Source: Gamarada debralockiae (taxonomy: Eukaryota > Ascomycota > Leotiomycetes > Helotiales > Hyphodiscaceae). Taken from it: DNA of 64,000 bases. The notes beneath the pieces were generated by a model. The model was not told the origin of the DNA. It worked only from the letters and a program-made list of their open reading frames with translations, and searched no databases. The translations under genes and the position numbers were made by a program. Where the stretch lies: contig NXFV01001565.1 in NCBI GenBank assembly GCA_002803225.1, positions 173,136 through 237,135 of the forward strand, in the 5' to 3' direction. Shown one piece after another: positions 45,454 to 56,786 of the stretch. Every line of letters starts with the position of its first letter. The first letter of the stretch is position 1.

Positions 45454-46640
45454 CGTGACAGACGGTGCGAGTCCAGTTGTATATGCTTGAGGTGTGTTGC
45501 AAAGCGGGGCTTGTAAGGAGTAATGAGCTAGTATTGACAAGGGGTTGTGGATCTCGAATGAAGTGGAGTATAGAATGTGGGATTTGGTACCAAAGACCCG
45601 GGTTGTAGAGATCTTAAGTTGACTTGGATGGTTGGATTTGGATCTTGGAATGTCTAGAAATGGCTTCAAGCAACGGCAGGAGCATTGATATATGATCTGA
45701 ATACGGAAAATTGCCTACCTTAACTCCATAGTAAAACGGTGAATTATCAATCTAAAATGCGCCAAAGTCCACTTTGATATGACGACAAGGACCGAAAGGC
45801 GTAGAAGAGCCTCTAAGTCCCGTCGGAGTACTAAAATTTCCGCACGCAAACCCGCAGGGTGGCCGCCGTCAACCACCGAGAGCGCGAGGCTGATTTTAGC
45901 GCTGAAAGACGCCATAAGTTGCACAATTTCATCGCAACATGCTGGAAATCCACCGATGCCGAGCTGCCGGATCATTAATCTGGAGATGTTATTGAAACCC
46001 TGGCATGAGTAGAAATTCGAAGGTGACCTTATGTCCTCAGGCCCTCTTTGTCAGACATAATGCATTACTCAACAACATAGCGAAAACCTTGGATGAAAGA
46101 ACAACAAACCGGGGGAAAGAAAGATTCTTCGCATAAGCATCTCGGATGTAAGGTTCTGATGCGGGATGTGGCGTCGAAATTTTAAGAATCTCACCTATCG
46201 CCCGCTAAATCCGTGACGTTGATGATCTCCCGATGAGTAAGAGAGGGTCTCGGCCTTTGAAAAGAGTAGCGAAAGCGCGAGGCCCCACCTCGGTACCCAA
46301 ATCGTGTCACTGATTACGGTGATTAGTATTTGTTTCCTCCCCAAGTAACGCGCATCAACTGAACTGTCAATTGTTATATGAACTGCCCCTGAACTACTTA
46401 CTATAACTTCGTATCTGGGAAGCAAATTTGCTGGCCGAGACTGATGGGGTTGCTGCGGAAGGCTGATAAGGGCCACTGGAAACTCGCTGGAATTCGGTCC
46501 TTGAGTATCCTTGAACAAGAGCCTCATCCCATCTTGCACATCGGATGAAATTTCAATCACATTTTGATAGCTCTTTAGTTAGTATTGGCAAGGAGAACTC
46601 ACATCGGCTCCCAGCTGGGAGAGCCCTCAACTAAAGACCC
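45454..46640. other. Intergenic (1.2 kb)
   Basis: MFS promoter side and 3' flank of the DUF427 gene. A minus-strand open frame at 46195-46560 lacks an early ATG and family features, so I do not call it. Confidence 0.4.
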
Positions 46641-47699
46641 TCACTTCTCCTCCTTAACCCCATCAACAAAAACATCAACCTTCTCATTATAAAAGCACAA
46701 CCTGCCCGCAACCAACGCAGACTCCGCAGTCGGGTATTTATAATACCAGACCGCATCCTTGATCTCCTTCCCATTGACCTTCAAATCATAATAACTGTTC
46801 TCCATCAGCTTCTATCCATCCCAAATACCGGGAGGAAACATACTTAGCCATCCCCTTATAAGGACAAAAGCTCGTCGTTTCACTCTCACTCAAAAACCTC
46901 CACTCCACAGCAGTACTAGTCAAATAATACCTAGTCCTCAACGACGTCTCATAAAGAAACACATTCTGGGTACTCGTCGCGACGACCTGTCCATCAACCT
47001 CAATTCGGATCTCGCGGGAGGAAGGGATCGTCTCAATTCTCTTGTATGGATCTTTAGGATGTGGTCCTAGGAGCTTTTCGTCTTCGACAAACCATGCATC
47101 TAAAGTCCCATCAGTAAGTGTTGTGGAGATGGATGGGGGAAGATGCGGAGAGGTGGTTACCTAAAGCAGAAACTTCAATCCGGACGAGATTTTCGAGAGG
47201 ACCAGAAGGTTCAAAAACAAGAACACGCTCTGTGCTCTTTCCTCCAGCGGTCAATTTCCCAACCCAGTAACCTCTCTTCGTCGCAGAATCAAGTTCCTCC
47301 AATACACCTTTCAAGAGAGCGGTTTTGGGGATGTAGAAGTAGGGATCTATAACACACGTCAGCTGACACCCGTGACATGGTCTCGAATCTCTCGAAACTA
47401 AAGTAAAACCAAGCAAAGAGATTGACGTGAAAGTGCTACTGTAACATGAGTGAGGGATGGGATGCGTACAGAATTTGTGTTCCCAGACGAATTTGGCATT
47501 GATGGTGTCGAAGATATACACTCCGCCAAGCAATCCCCGAACTCGCCGGGGAGTTCCTTCGATTTTATGGGGGCCTTCTGTTATGAGTTTTTCTCCGAGC
47601 TTCTCGAGACTGCTTGATCAATTTTGTTGGTTACTGACTTCTGATGTGATGAGAATGGGAGAAACTTTGATAGGAAGGAGGGAGAGGTTACTCATCCAT
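46641..47699 (-). CDS. Double DUF427-domain protein
   Basis: Five exons on the minus strand (47699-47692, 47609-47470, 47346-47161, 47099-46844, 46794-46641), 247 aa. Exon 1 is only 8 bp (MD plus two bases). The first DUF427 copy has RRVRGLLGGVYIFDTINAKFVWEH and PYFYIPKTAL. The second has REIRIEVDGQVVATSTQNVFLYETSL, TRYYLTSTAVEWRFL, TSFCPYKGMAKN, YYDLKVNG and VWYYKYP...GRLCFYNEKVDVFVDG. The family is widespread in fungi and bacteria with no established biochemical role. Acceptor of exon 5 is the least certain junction. Confidence 0.82.
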
Positions 47700-48336
47700 C
47701 TTGAGTGAGGGGTGAGATGGAGCTACGGTAATGCACGTTTCGGTATTCAGAGTTCTTTAGCAGGAGCTTTTCGAATTTCTCCTTCTGTGATTGGGCAAAC
47801 GATAATGAAGTAAGTATTGGGAATGGAGATCGGTGAATGTTGCCGTGCAATGTGTTGTTGAAGGATGGTGCGAGTCGCGGGGTTAAAGGTTCATCTTAGC
47901 GCGAGGCTAGTCAGCCTTACCGATAGGTCTTACACCACAAAGGAATTCACATTCAATAAAGGGTAAGAAAGAAGACATTTTCTGGTGTGTTTCATTTGTA
48001 TCGAAGAGGTCGTAATCTATTCATGCATCCCAGCCAGCGTGAGCTAGTGACTACTTCTATGCCAAGTCTTAAGCCCCGACGCCGTATGATACAGTGAAAG
48101 AGAAAAAGCTCGTGGCCATGTGCCCTGTAGCTCAGTAGTACTTCATACAATGACAGCATCAAATATGCGACATGTATCTTAGGTGGAAATTGCTGCACGA
48201 CTGATGTTCCTAGTAATTATCAAAATTTTCCGAGAGATCGAGCTAGCTCGTTGCTCAGGCTCCTTGAAGTGAACCAGGACAAAAGTGCGTGCAGATGCCA
48301 CCAATGATCGGAAGATTGAGACTGTACTGTCAAGTC
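47700..48336. other. Intergenic
   Basis: DUF427 gene promoter and 3' flank of the zinc-knuckle gene. No other feature found. Confidence 0.45.
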
Positions 48337-51072
48337 TCACTTGCCTCGACCGGCAGCTCCACCGCCTCGATTGGCCCCCTTGCCTTTCTTTCCTCGTTTC
48401 CCACCTCCGCCACGACTATTGTTACTACCACCTCTGCCTCCCCGTCCAGAATGACCACCTCTTGGGACATTGCCTGAAGACATCGACGGAGGTCTGACAG
48501 GAAGCGAACCTTGAGGAGCCGGCTGATAGCCGTTCTGAGCTTGTGATGGTCGCGGTCGATAGCTATCCTCACGCTGAGGGGCTTGTGGTCGGAAATGATC
48601 GTCCCCCTCAGGAAAATTGTATCGCACATCATCAAATCTCGGTGGCGGAGAGAATGTTTGTTCTCGATCACATCTCGCCGAATCAACCCCGGGAGGAAGA
48701 ATGCCTCCAGAACGGCGGGAGAAATCTGGGCGAGACTGCCTTGGTGGATTCGGGGCACGAGAGAAATTGACTTCCTGAGGTAGCTGACCAAGTTTTGCGG
48801 TACCAGCAATTTTGATCTGACCGTGCTGTCTTGGCTTCTTGACCTTCTCGGAAATGAAAGTGACATCCTCATCATCGCTGTCATTAGGATTAATGGGATT
48901 GTTGGCCTTGCCCTTGATACTGAACTCCTTCGTGGATCGGCTTGCAATGGAGTAGTCAATGCCAGCAGACATTGCGCGATCGGCACTGCTAGCATCAATG
49001 TACTTCAAGAGGTTTGCCTTTGACCATGTCTCTCCGCCCGAGAGGATTTGGCCTGGCTTATGCAATCCACATTCTGGTCCATAATGACCAGTTCCGCCGC
49101 AGATGTAGCAGTGAACTGGAATGTCACGAACCTTTTTGATTTCTGCGGCCTTGGGATGAAAAGTTCGCCAGATGAAGTGACAGGCCTTTTCTAAGTGATC
49201 TGTGGAGCCACAGAAGTCGCACCCAATTGCTTCAGCCTCGGAAAGGCCAAGCTTCTCGGGGCAATCCACAGCTTTATGTCCACGATTACGGCACTTGTCA
49301 CAGCGCCGATTCTGAGGACATGTAAATTGGGCATGATTACCGTTACACAAAGTGCACGTCAGACTTGGGCAGTCGATTGTCATGTGGCAGTTGTCACCGC
49401 ACGCTAGACAATGATAAGTTGCCGGACGGCCACTGGCTGACGGGAAATATTTCTGCTGAAGCTCGCGTTCTATTGACTCGATGTCTGCTTGGTCGATATC
49501 TATTGCCACGGGCTCGTTGGGGACCTCTTCATCGTCATGCTTGTCTGGAAGAGCAGGAGCGGAAGAGCTGTCCATCAATTGGAAGTTCTCAAGGATGACT
49601 TTCGCCTGTCTCCTTTCTTCTCTGGCTGTCGCTGCGTCTACAGCATGCGGGGATTTAGCACTGGCGTTTGGATACCCTAAGGCGATGGCGTGGGGTGAAT
49701 AGAATTTGACTCGATAATTATTGAACGCTGCCACAAGCATTTTCGGGTTTATAAGCTTCAATTTATCCGAGTTGTCCTTCAAAAAAGAAGGAGCGAACAT
49801 GTCGAAGGTCAAGTTCTGGATTCGAATCGGTTTGCAATCGTTCAAGACCTCCGAAGCTGTGTAATTGACGTTGTTCTTTCGATAAAATGATCCATTTTGG
49901 GCAACCTTTCGAGGAAAGAATGTCAAACCAGCAGATATATTCTCCTCAATGGCGCTATATTTACTTGACAAGGGCAGCACCTCATGCGCAAAAATTGCTT
50001 CGGCCTCGGACGTAAGACGATTGAAGCTCTCGACCCTCTCTAGCAAAGCATTCCGTTGCTTCTCTTGCTTAATCCAGTCACTCTTTGCTTTCAAATACAC
50101 GCCTTTTTCGATGCCGGTAAGTTTGGCCTCCTCCGCATCGCTGAGCATCGTAAAGGGTGGATTGGCGTCCTGCTCTACAGGAGATCTATCATCCTCCATA
50201 TCTTCGGCATACGAGGCACTTGAAGGACGTTCGAAATTCTCTCTGAGATGTAGATCCATGCCGAAATCATCACTCGCAGGCTGTACATCATCTCGGTCGA
50301 GGGTATGAGACACTTGTAACTGCAATGACTCCACATTGTCCACTGCACCATTCGAAAATGAGCTTTCGCCGCCTTCATATCGTCCAAAATTGCTAGGCGT
50401 CTGCTCATATAGTATATCCACATCGTCTCCAGCGCCTCTCGAAGATGATATTTCACCTTCTTCCTCTTCAGAAGAAATAGGCATCTCTTTTTGTCGTGGA
50501 CTCATCTTCTGCACGCCAGAGATTTCACCTTCTTCTTCAGAAGGGATAACCGTCTGCATCTCATGCAGGTCAGTTGCCCCTGCCACAGGAATATCCTCCC
50601 CTTCATCTTGTTCGGCAGTATTAGACGTGTGTATTTGTGGTTGGTTCGTGGCGTCTGGAATGGAGTTCGAGGGACTATCGGCTTCTTTGTCTGGGGTAGA
50701 GTGAATGATCGACTTTGACTTCGGTTGAGCCTGTACTCTGCTTCCAAACGAGGTCCTCAATCCACTCTGCACACCTCTATTCCATGCGCCTGCACGAGGA
50801 GGTGCGGCGAAGGTGGGTGGGGTTGGAGTAGTCTCGGTTGGAAGAGGTGACGCGACGAGCAAAGGAGACGCGGTGTTGATACCATCTTCAACTATCGAGT
50901 CTCCCGCTGGCTTGTCATATTCCTTCACGCGCTTTGAGGCTCTCTGCGCGTCATCTTCTGGGGAAGAGTGGCGCGAGGTGACCTGGTCTTGATCCTGTAT
51001 GTCGTCAAGATTGCGCTTCCGACCAACTGCGGAGGTTCGCGAATCCTCCATTTCCTCCTGCATTGAGGCCAT
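48337..51072 (-). CDS. AIR1/AIR2-like zinc-knuckle protein (TRAMP complex)
   Basis: Intronless, 911 aa. A long acidic, low-complexity N-terminal half (about 1-330) and a central conserved segment (TGIEKGVYLKAKSDWIKQ; FDMFAPSFLKDN) lead to five CCHC zinc knuckles at about 553-670: CLACGDNCHMTIDC, CTLCNGNHAQFTC, CDKCRNRGHKAVDC, CDFCGSTDHLEKAC, CYICGGTGHYGPEC. The C-terminus is Arg/Gly-rich (RGG). Five knuckles with this spacing match Air1/Air2, which bind RNA and bridge Trf4/5 poly(A) polymerase to Mtr4 helicase in nuclear exosome targeting. It is far longer than the yeast proteins, as in other filamentous fungi. Start MASMQEE is the first ATG. Confidence 0.82.
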   Translation of the reverse strand: MASMQEEMEDSRTSAVGRKRNLDDIQDQDQVTSRHSSPEDDAQRASKRVKEYDKPAGDSIVEDGINTASPLLVASPLPTETTPTPPTFAAPPRAGAWNRGVQSGLRTSFGSRVQAQPKSKSIIHSTPDKEADSPSNSIPDATNQPQIHTSNTAEQDEGEDIPVAGATDLHEMQTVIPSEEEGEISGVQKMSPRQKEMPISSEEEEGEISSSRGAGDDVDILYEQTPSNFGRYEGGESSFSNGAVDNVESLQLQVSHTLDRDDVQPASDDFGMDLHLRENFERPSSASYAEDMEDDRSPVEQDANPPFTMLSDAEEAKLTGIEKGVYLKAKSDWIKQEKQRNALLERVESFNRLTSEAEAIFAHEVLPLSSKYSAIEENISAGLTFFPRKVAQNGSFYRKNNVNYTASEVLNDCKPIRIQNLTFDMFAPSFLKDNSDKLKLINPKMLVAAFNNYRVKFYSPHAIALGYPNASAKSPHAVDAATAREERRQAKVILENFQLMDSSSAPALPDKHDDEEVPNEPVAIDIDQADIESIERELQQKYFPSASGRPATYHCLACGDNCHMTIDCPSLTCTLCNGNHAQFTCPQNRRCDKCRNRGHKAVDCPEKLGLSEAEAIGCDFCGSTDHLEKACHFIWRTFHPKAAEIKKVRDIPVHCYICGGTGHYGPECGLHKPGQILSGGETWSKANLLKYIDASSADRAMSAGIDYSIASRSTKEFSIKGKANNPINPNDSDDEDVTFISEKVKKPRQHGQIKIAGTAKLGQLPQEVNFSRAPNPPRQSRPDFSRRSGGILPPGVDSARCDREQTFSPPPRFDDVRYNFPEGDDHFRPQAPQREDSYRPRPSQAQNGYQPAPQGSLPVRPPSMSSGNVPRGGHSGRGGRGGSNNSRGGGGKRGKKGKGANRGGGAAGRGK

Positions 51073-52001
51073 TGTTGTGTATGTTCAGTCTTCGGTAGAC
51101 TTCATCCAAATCTAGCCGTCGCAGTCTCTTGGTAGGTAGAGGTGATGTCGAATTTTGCGGAGTGGAGAGGCACGGCGCAAAAAGGTGAACAACCCTGGAG
51201 CAGTTAGTGAATTTGCGGGTCTTGGTACTGCAGACTCGGCCTCATTCAATGATAGCAGAAGAACTGCGTATCATATCTTGCAAAGCAATAATCTCAGGTT
51301 CGTTGCAGGCGGAAGTTGTGAATACCTGCAAAATAATCGTTGAATTTGATTGAGGAAGTACCTGCTGAGTGAGAATGTAATCTTTTTTTCGGGGGTCGGC
51401 TTTGGTCCCCAAAATAGGCGAGAAGAGGACCCTTGTCCACGCGGCCAAAGCGACCAGCATCTCAAATTCCAAAGTCACGAACAGCTTGCACCCCAATCCA
51501 ACGACCTCAACTGAACAAATTGCCTCTCATCAGGCCTGCCGCCGCCTCTCTCTCCTTTGTCCTCCAAGAATATTAGCTAGCTCAGATCATCTTGAGTACT
51601 TCTCTTGCCATCTACGTCCTCGGATTCGAAGTAAGCACGAGATTCTTTTCAAAGGTGAGCCCTGAGATCCCTTTGTTCTGCAGTGTCCGATGTTGACATT
51701 CGACACGTGCCGTTCTTTTTGCTTACCCTGAGCCATATCCAACCACTGTGAACCACCGCTGACATGGCATTCTATTCGTTCTAGGAGAATCGAGCTTGAG
51801 CTGTCTACCTGCCACCCCTCCATTCCCGAAGCACGCCGATCTTCCTTCTCGAATACCCAATATACGCTCCTTTGAGCGTCCCCATCCTTCATCATTCCTC
51901 CCTCAAACACCGCCAAACTGTCTTCTCCACTCCTTCTCCCTCGCACCGTCTCATACGACGCGAGCACCAAACCTCCACGTCCGAGCGGCCCGTATAGAGC
52001 G
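51073..52001. promoter_or_regulatory. Divergent intergenic region
   Basis: 929 bp between the zinc-knuckle gene (minus) and ORM (plus). It has pyrimidine-rich tracts before 52002 and no recognised exon. Confidence 0.4.
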
Positions 52002-52707
52002 ATGAGCGAGCAGAAAGTTGGTAGGAGGCGGCGGTCGAGTAGTTTGTTATATCAGGAGCCACCGGAGACAATTGAGCATATGAGTGATCAAGCTGCATTG
52101 CCAAACCTCAATGCAAACTGGGTCAATGCGAAGGGTGAGTCCTTGCCCTATGGGAGGAGGAACAAGACTAGAGATGGCTTCAAATCTAGATTTGGATCTG
52201 GTGGTTTTGAGCTGGAGATACTGACGAATATTTTGCCAAAGGTGCCTGGACAATCCATCTCGTCCTCATAGCGGCCTTGAAGATTCTTTTCGACATCATC
52301 CCCGGCGTTTCACAAGAGACGTCTTGGACCCTGACGAATATTTCCTACATGTTCGGCTCATTCCTCATGTTTCACTGGGTCCGAGGAGTACCTTTCGAAT
52401 TTAACGCTGGCGCTTACGACAACCTCAATATGTGGGAACAAATCGATAATGGCGCTCAATACACGCCGGCCAAGAAATTCCTCCTCAGTGTCCCGATAGT
52501 GTTATTTCTTCTCAGTACCCACTACACACATTACGACTTGACGTATTTCACTATTAATTTTCTGGCTACTTTAGGAGTTGTGATACCAAAATTGCCATAT
52601 GTAAGCTCCACAATCCTCAAAGCCCTAGAATATCCGCCCACTGACACCCTTCACAGAGTCATCGCACGCGAGTGGGCTTATTCTCTGGGGCACCCGAGGA
52701 CAGGTAG
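52002..52707 (+). CDS. ORM1: ORMDL-family sphingolipid regulator
   Basis: Three exons (52002-52134, 52242-52600, 52657-52707), 180 aa. A Ser-rich regulatory N-terminus (RRRRSSSLLY) is followed by LNANWVNAKGAWTIHLVLIAALKIL, ETSWTLTNISYMFGSFLMFHWV, GVPFEFNAGAYDNLNMWEQID, TPAKKFLLSVPIVLFLLSTHYT, and KLPY|SHRTRVGLFSGAPED across the last junction. ORM proteins are ER membrane proteins that inhibit serine palmitoyltransferase, relieved by phosphorylation of the N-terminal serines. The first intron is long (107 bp) for this window. Reading through the last intron would give a wrong tail, so the splice is supported. Confidence 0.94.
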
Positions 52708-53285
52708 CGTATGGATAGATCATTGTATGGCGTTTGTACGATATATGGAGGGTTGCTGTTTATTCTGAATAATTACGAGAATGCACCCTTCTTGGGAAAA
52801 TTCACAAGAGATGTATCTAAAACGGAAAGGAGTTATGACAAGTCTTGGCTAGATCACCAATAGCATTTCTTGTTGCCCATACTCCGTTGCTCTGTTGATG
52901 AAGCTGTCAGGACGTCACGAAGAAATTTCTGTTGAGGGAAGTCTCCCAGATGTGCAGGACAGTGGCTTCCTCTAACTCGGATAAGCTCAGCGAGTACTTT
53001 TGGTTACACGCTAAGAATTCTGACAGCTCTCAGGGTCCGCTTATGGGACCGGATTGAAGCCCATGCTTTTGATAAGATAAGTTCAGAATCAGTCTTGTTG
53101 TAATCTTAATCGTCAAGCGATGTTATTCTCCTTCTAGTGCTGTTTTGATAGCAAGGACTTTAAAAATCCTTCAATTCCCCCTCGAAGCCTTTTCCCTTTC
53201 GTCCATTCTACAACTCCCGACCTACGGCTAATTTGATAATCTTTATTCACCTACCAAAGTCAATCGCTTCAGCAAATCATTCAAA
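52708..53285. other. Intergenic, promoter of the cell-wall gene
   Basis: Pyrimidine-rich leader-like sequence before 53286. Nothing else is recognised. Confidence 0.45.
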
Positions 53286-54032
53286 ATGCAATTCACTCAA
53301 GCTACCATCGCTGCAATCCTAGCTATTGCTGCCGATGCCGCTGTCCCCAAGAAGGGTCACCCTATGGTCACCTCCGCCTCCAATGCCACCTGGACTACCA
53401 CCACTGTCACCGGCTATGTGACTTACTGCCCTGAATCCACCACCTTCAAGGGACCTGAGAAGCACACTTACACTGCCACGTAAGATATTCCCTTGCTCCT
53501 GTACATCGAGTCTTTACTAAAGCACAACAGCGCCTCCCAATGGGTCACCATCACTGATTGCCCAAAGCAACATTGCACGATCTCCTGGCAACCAAGTGCC
53601 ACTCCCACTCTTGTCCCAAGTAAGTCGAACCTTTTCTCACTCCTTTGCCGCCAACCACGCGTCTCATCCTCTAATATAACACATCGCTAACCATCCACCA
53701 AAGTCCCCAAGAACAACGGCACCGCCCCCATTTCTTGCCCAACTGGTGTTGTCTGCCCACCAGCTGTCGTTCCCGCCCCTGGCAACAGCACCTACATTGT
53801 CCCAGTTGTTCCATTCACCCCAGCTGTCAACACCCCAACCTCTACCCCCGCTGCAGGCTCTGGCTCCGGCTCTAACTCTGGCTCTGGATCTGGCTCCAAC
53901 GGCGCCTCCTCGGGCAACGGTAACGGTAACAGCGCCAACGCTCCAGCTGAGTTCATCGGCGCTGCCTCCAAGGTTGCCAGCAGCTCTGCTGCTCTCATTG
54001 CGGTTCTCAGCGCTGTCGCCTGCCTTTTGTAA
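53286..54032 (+). CDS. GPI-anchored Ser/Thr/Gly-rich cell-wall protein
   Basis: Three exons (53286-53479, 53531-53619, 53704-54032), 203 aa. An N-terminal signal peptide (MQFTQATIAAILAIAADA) is followed by a small Cys-containing domain (VTGYVTYCPESTTF; WVTITDCPKQHCTISW; ISCPTGVVCPP). A low-complexity Gly/Ser/Asn linker follows (about 142-170), then a C-terminal hydrophobic GPI signal (SSAALIAVLSAVACLL). Similar secreted proteins in ascomycetes are wall components, some clock- or stress-regulated. The codon use is strongly biased to C-ending codons, hinting at high expression. Confidence 0.82.
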
Positions 54033-55095
54033 GTTTTTATTGTTTGATGACTTTCATGGCTGTTTGTCTTGATGATGTCTTGGAGTCTGGTGAGGATTTT
54101 GGGAATGAGAGATTGGGTCTTGGGAGGATTGGCAGGAGTACAAAATACAATAATATTTATTTATTAATATTCTGTACATAATATTTTAGATTTTGGGTTA
54201 GAAGGGGTGTGAGGAGGAAGGAGTGATGGTAATATAAAAGCTGAATGGATTTATCCACCACCTTATTGCTCTAGAGGCATTTCTCCAATGCCACTGCAAA
54301 GGGGCCTTCTCACGCACTGTCAGGATATTCAAAATCTATCATTGTGTGCATTTTGGCTCAGTGATGTCGTAATCCTTGCGCCCTAGGCGTTCCACTGTTC
54401 AAAGAGGAAGAGCGGTGGCACCTTGATGAGCCATGTCCCCGTCACGTGGTTGGGCCCTTTCTTCTGAAAAGCACCTGAATTGACTTGCAAGTAGCGGGGA
54501 GTAACAAGCAAGCAAACAAACTTTCAAAATTAGGACAAGGCTTCTCCAAAGCAACAAACCGCATGCTACATGGTAACTGTTGTTTCCCAACTTGCAGTGC
54601 AAACACCTCTCGTCAGTTCCACAACAACAAGCAACTCTTAAACAAAGCCAATTCTTTCACTCCTTCCCTTTGTCCAATAACAAAGTATATCCTCACTTGC
54701 AAAGGCCTTTGAGGACTGTTCTTTGATATTCTCTGAAAGGACTATTACCTTAGTGCCATTTTCTTTGCCGTTCTCCTTGCTGCAGTCGACCTTTGGCATA
54801 ATTCTTTCATATCCTCTCAAAGAAAGATTGCCATAATGTTATTGTGTCCGCCACTCCCCTTGTTGCAGTCGGCCTGTCCAGTGGCCTCGCACATAGAACA
54901 GAATCTCTCCTGTCTCAAGCCTTCAGAACAACAAGGTGAATGTCCCTACATATATTTCCCATCTCTCATTCCCTGGGCCCTTCTTTTCTTCCCCAGCAAA
55001 CCCATCCATCTTCCTTTCACTTCATCAGCCAGCCTGATCTTCTGACAGCCTACACAACCGCCTACAAGCAACCAACCGTCCCACCAACCAGCAAG
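54033..55095. other. Intergenic (1 kb)
   Basis: 3' flank of the cell-wall gene with AT-rich sequence near 54145-54190, then pyrimidine-rich leader DNA of the next gene. No gene recognised. Confidence 0.4.
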
Positions 55096-55506
55096 ATGTG
55101 TTTCATGACAGATGTCTTCTTCGGTCTCTGTTCTCACTGGGGCGTGCCCCAATGCGAAAGCTGCGTGCGAGGAATGAAGAGCGGCTGCTGGAACAACACC
55201 ACCATCGGCACAAAGCGCATCGAGGAACTCTGCCCAGCATGCCGCTACCGCTCATCAATCATCGGATTGCAGCCCCAATCCAAGGCCAGCTCTTCCCCAA
55301 GCCTCGCACAAATCGTGCAAGAGCAGCAGACGCAAAAGTCTGAGGTCGCGGAGAGGCAAGCTGTTGCTAAAAAGCAATTCCTGATCACGCACAGAACGGG
55401 AAACAATAAGAAGAGCACATGTCCGCTGACGAGGAAGGGGCTTGAGAAGAGACCGCTCAAGAAGGCGAAGGAGAAGAATGCCATCGTGCATCTCCCCATC
55501 GCGTAA
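55096..55506 (+). CDS. Small Cys-containing protein, unknown
   Basis: Single exon, 136 aa from MCFMTDVFFGLCSHWG. Seven cysteines lie in the first 50 residues, including CESC and CPAC pairs that could bind zinc. The rest is basic and Gln/Lys-rich (KKSTCPLTRKGLEKRPLKKAKEKN). No signal peptide is evident, so it is probably intracellular. The leader is long and pyrimidine-rich, as in expressed fungal genes. Family not recognised. Confidence 0.5.
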   Translation: MCFMTDVFFGLCSHWGVPQCESCVRGMKSGCWNNTTIGTKRIEELCPACRYRSSIIGLQPQSKASSSPSLAQIVQEQQTQKSEVAERQAVAKKQFLITHRTGNNKKSTCPLTRKGLEKRPLKKAKEKNAIVHLPIA

Positions 55507-56307
55507 GCGATTCTCATCGCCAAACCATGCGCGCGGGCGCGCATACACACATCCGGTAAGTGAAGAAGAAAGAGATTGAGAGGCTAATTCTGAATAGGCA
55601 TGGATTGTGAGTTTGCAACGACGTTACATGTTCCAAGAATAAAAACTTAATTCCCAAAACCATTTTGACTTCTATGATGCACATGCGACTACGTGAGACA
55701 AAATTGGAAGGACTTACAATAGACGACGAGAACTTTGGACTATAAAACAGCAGTAATGTTGAGCAATGATTCATAACTTCTTTGTCAATCGACGATTAGG
55801 CATTGAATTGCAACGATGCTGAGAAAATCAAAAAAGAGCTGCATTGTTGAACAACGCCCTTGGCTTTCTGTTGAAAAGGGGTCGCTAATCCGACTTTGAT
55901 TAGCCAATTGAACTCCCTTTGACAAACTTCATAAAGAAAACAAGCAAAGCAACTCCAAGAAGCCCTATTATTAATAGTTATGGAATTTATCATAAAGGGA
56001 TTCTTTGGTACTTGAGCGAAAACTTGATGCAAACTTCGTGGACCTCCTGATGAGCAACTTCAATGTGGTCACTTGATCAAGATCTCATCGTAGTGAGCAT
56101 CACCACCACCTTTCTTTTCCCATAATTCAATCTATATAGAAGAAATGGCCAGATGTAATATTGCCGTAAATAGTAAATCAAGAGTCCGCAGACCACACCG
56201 AGCCAACGCAAAGAAGAACAGGTATACCTACCTCCATGTGTCGCCTACTTGCCTCCCGCCTTCTCATCCCCCCCATCTCTCCAACTGTCGATTGGAGGGT
56301 TGAGGAT
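55507..56307. other. Intergenic
   Basis: Low-complexity AT-rich DNA with no recognised feature up to repeat copy B. Confidence 0.45.
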
Positions 56308-56786
56308 GTAACGTCCATCCCTGCGTAGCGGAAAACCCTACGTGCCGGAAAATTTAACCGGTACATTGACTTCAAGTATCACAGAATCTATGCACGCTGC
56401 AATATCTCTAATAATTTTATGTAACTTATATGCCGTGGCTACTCCCGCACACCTTAAATGCTTCCGACTAAAAAAACCATGTTCGCGTCGTCGCCTTACG
56501 CCTGATTTGCAAAGAGTCTCCATTGATAGCGCAACAGACTTTCTCTGCCATAGCTACATCACCGAGCTTATACTATCTATAAATCATATAAAAACGTCTT
56601 ACCTGAGCTCTAAGTCCCTCCTAATATACAGGAAATCGTTAACAGCCCTGTGGCGGCTGTGGCGTCCAAATTCATGCAGAATCGCCACGCAAATCGGTAC
56701 CTCGGATCGAAGCGAGTGACGATCTTGGCAGCCCCCGCATGCTCCATATTAATTTACGCTACTCGCTTATGTAATCATCGGGCTCA
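56308..56786 (+). repeat. Dispersed repeat, copy B
   Basis: Second copy of the element fragment at 2165-2636, in the same orientation. It begins GTAACGTCCATCCCTGCG with TA next to ACGTCC and remains alignable to the TTATGTAATCAT block. No inverted partner of its terminal sequence was found downstream, so it appears to be one end only. Confidence 0.65.

Noticed and set aside
46195..46560. Minus-strand 121-codon open frame
   Set aside because: It starts at a non-ATG codon, and I see no domain or splice context.
48122..48150. Possible tRNA box A (TAGCTCAGTAG)
   Set aside because: No box B (GTTCGA-like) at the right distance and no cloverleaf pairing can be drawn.
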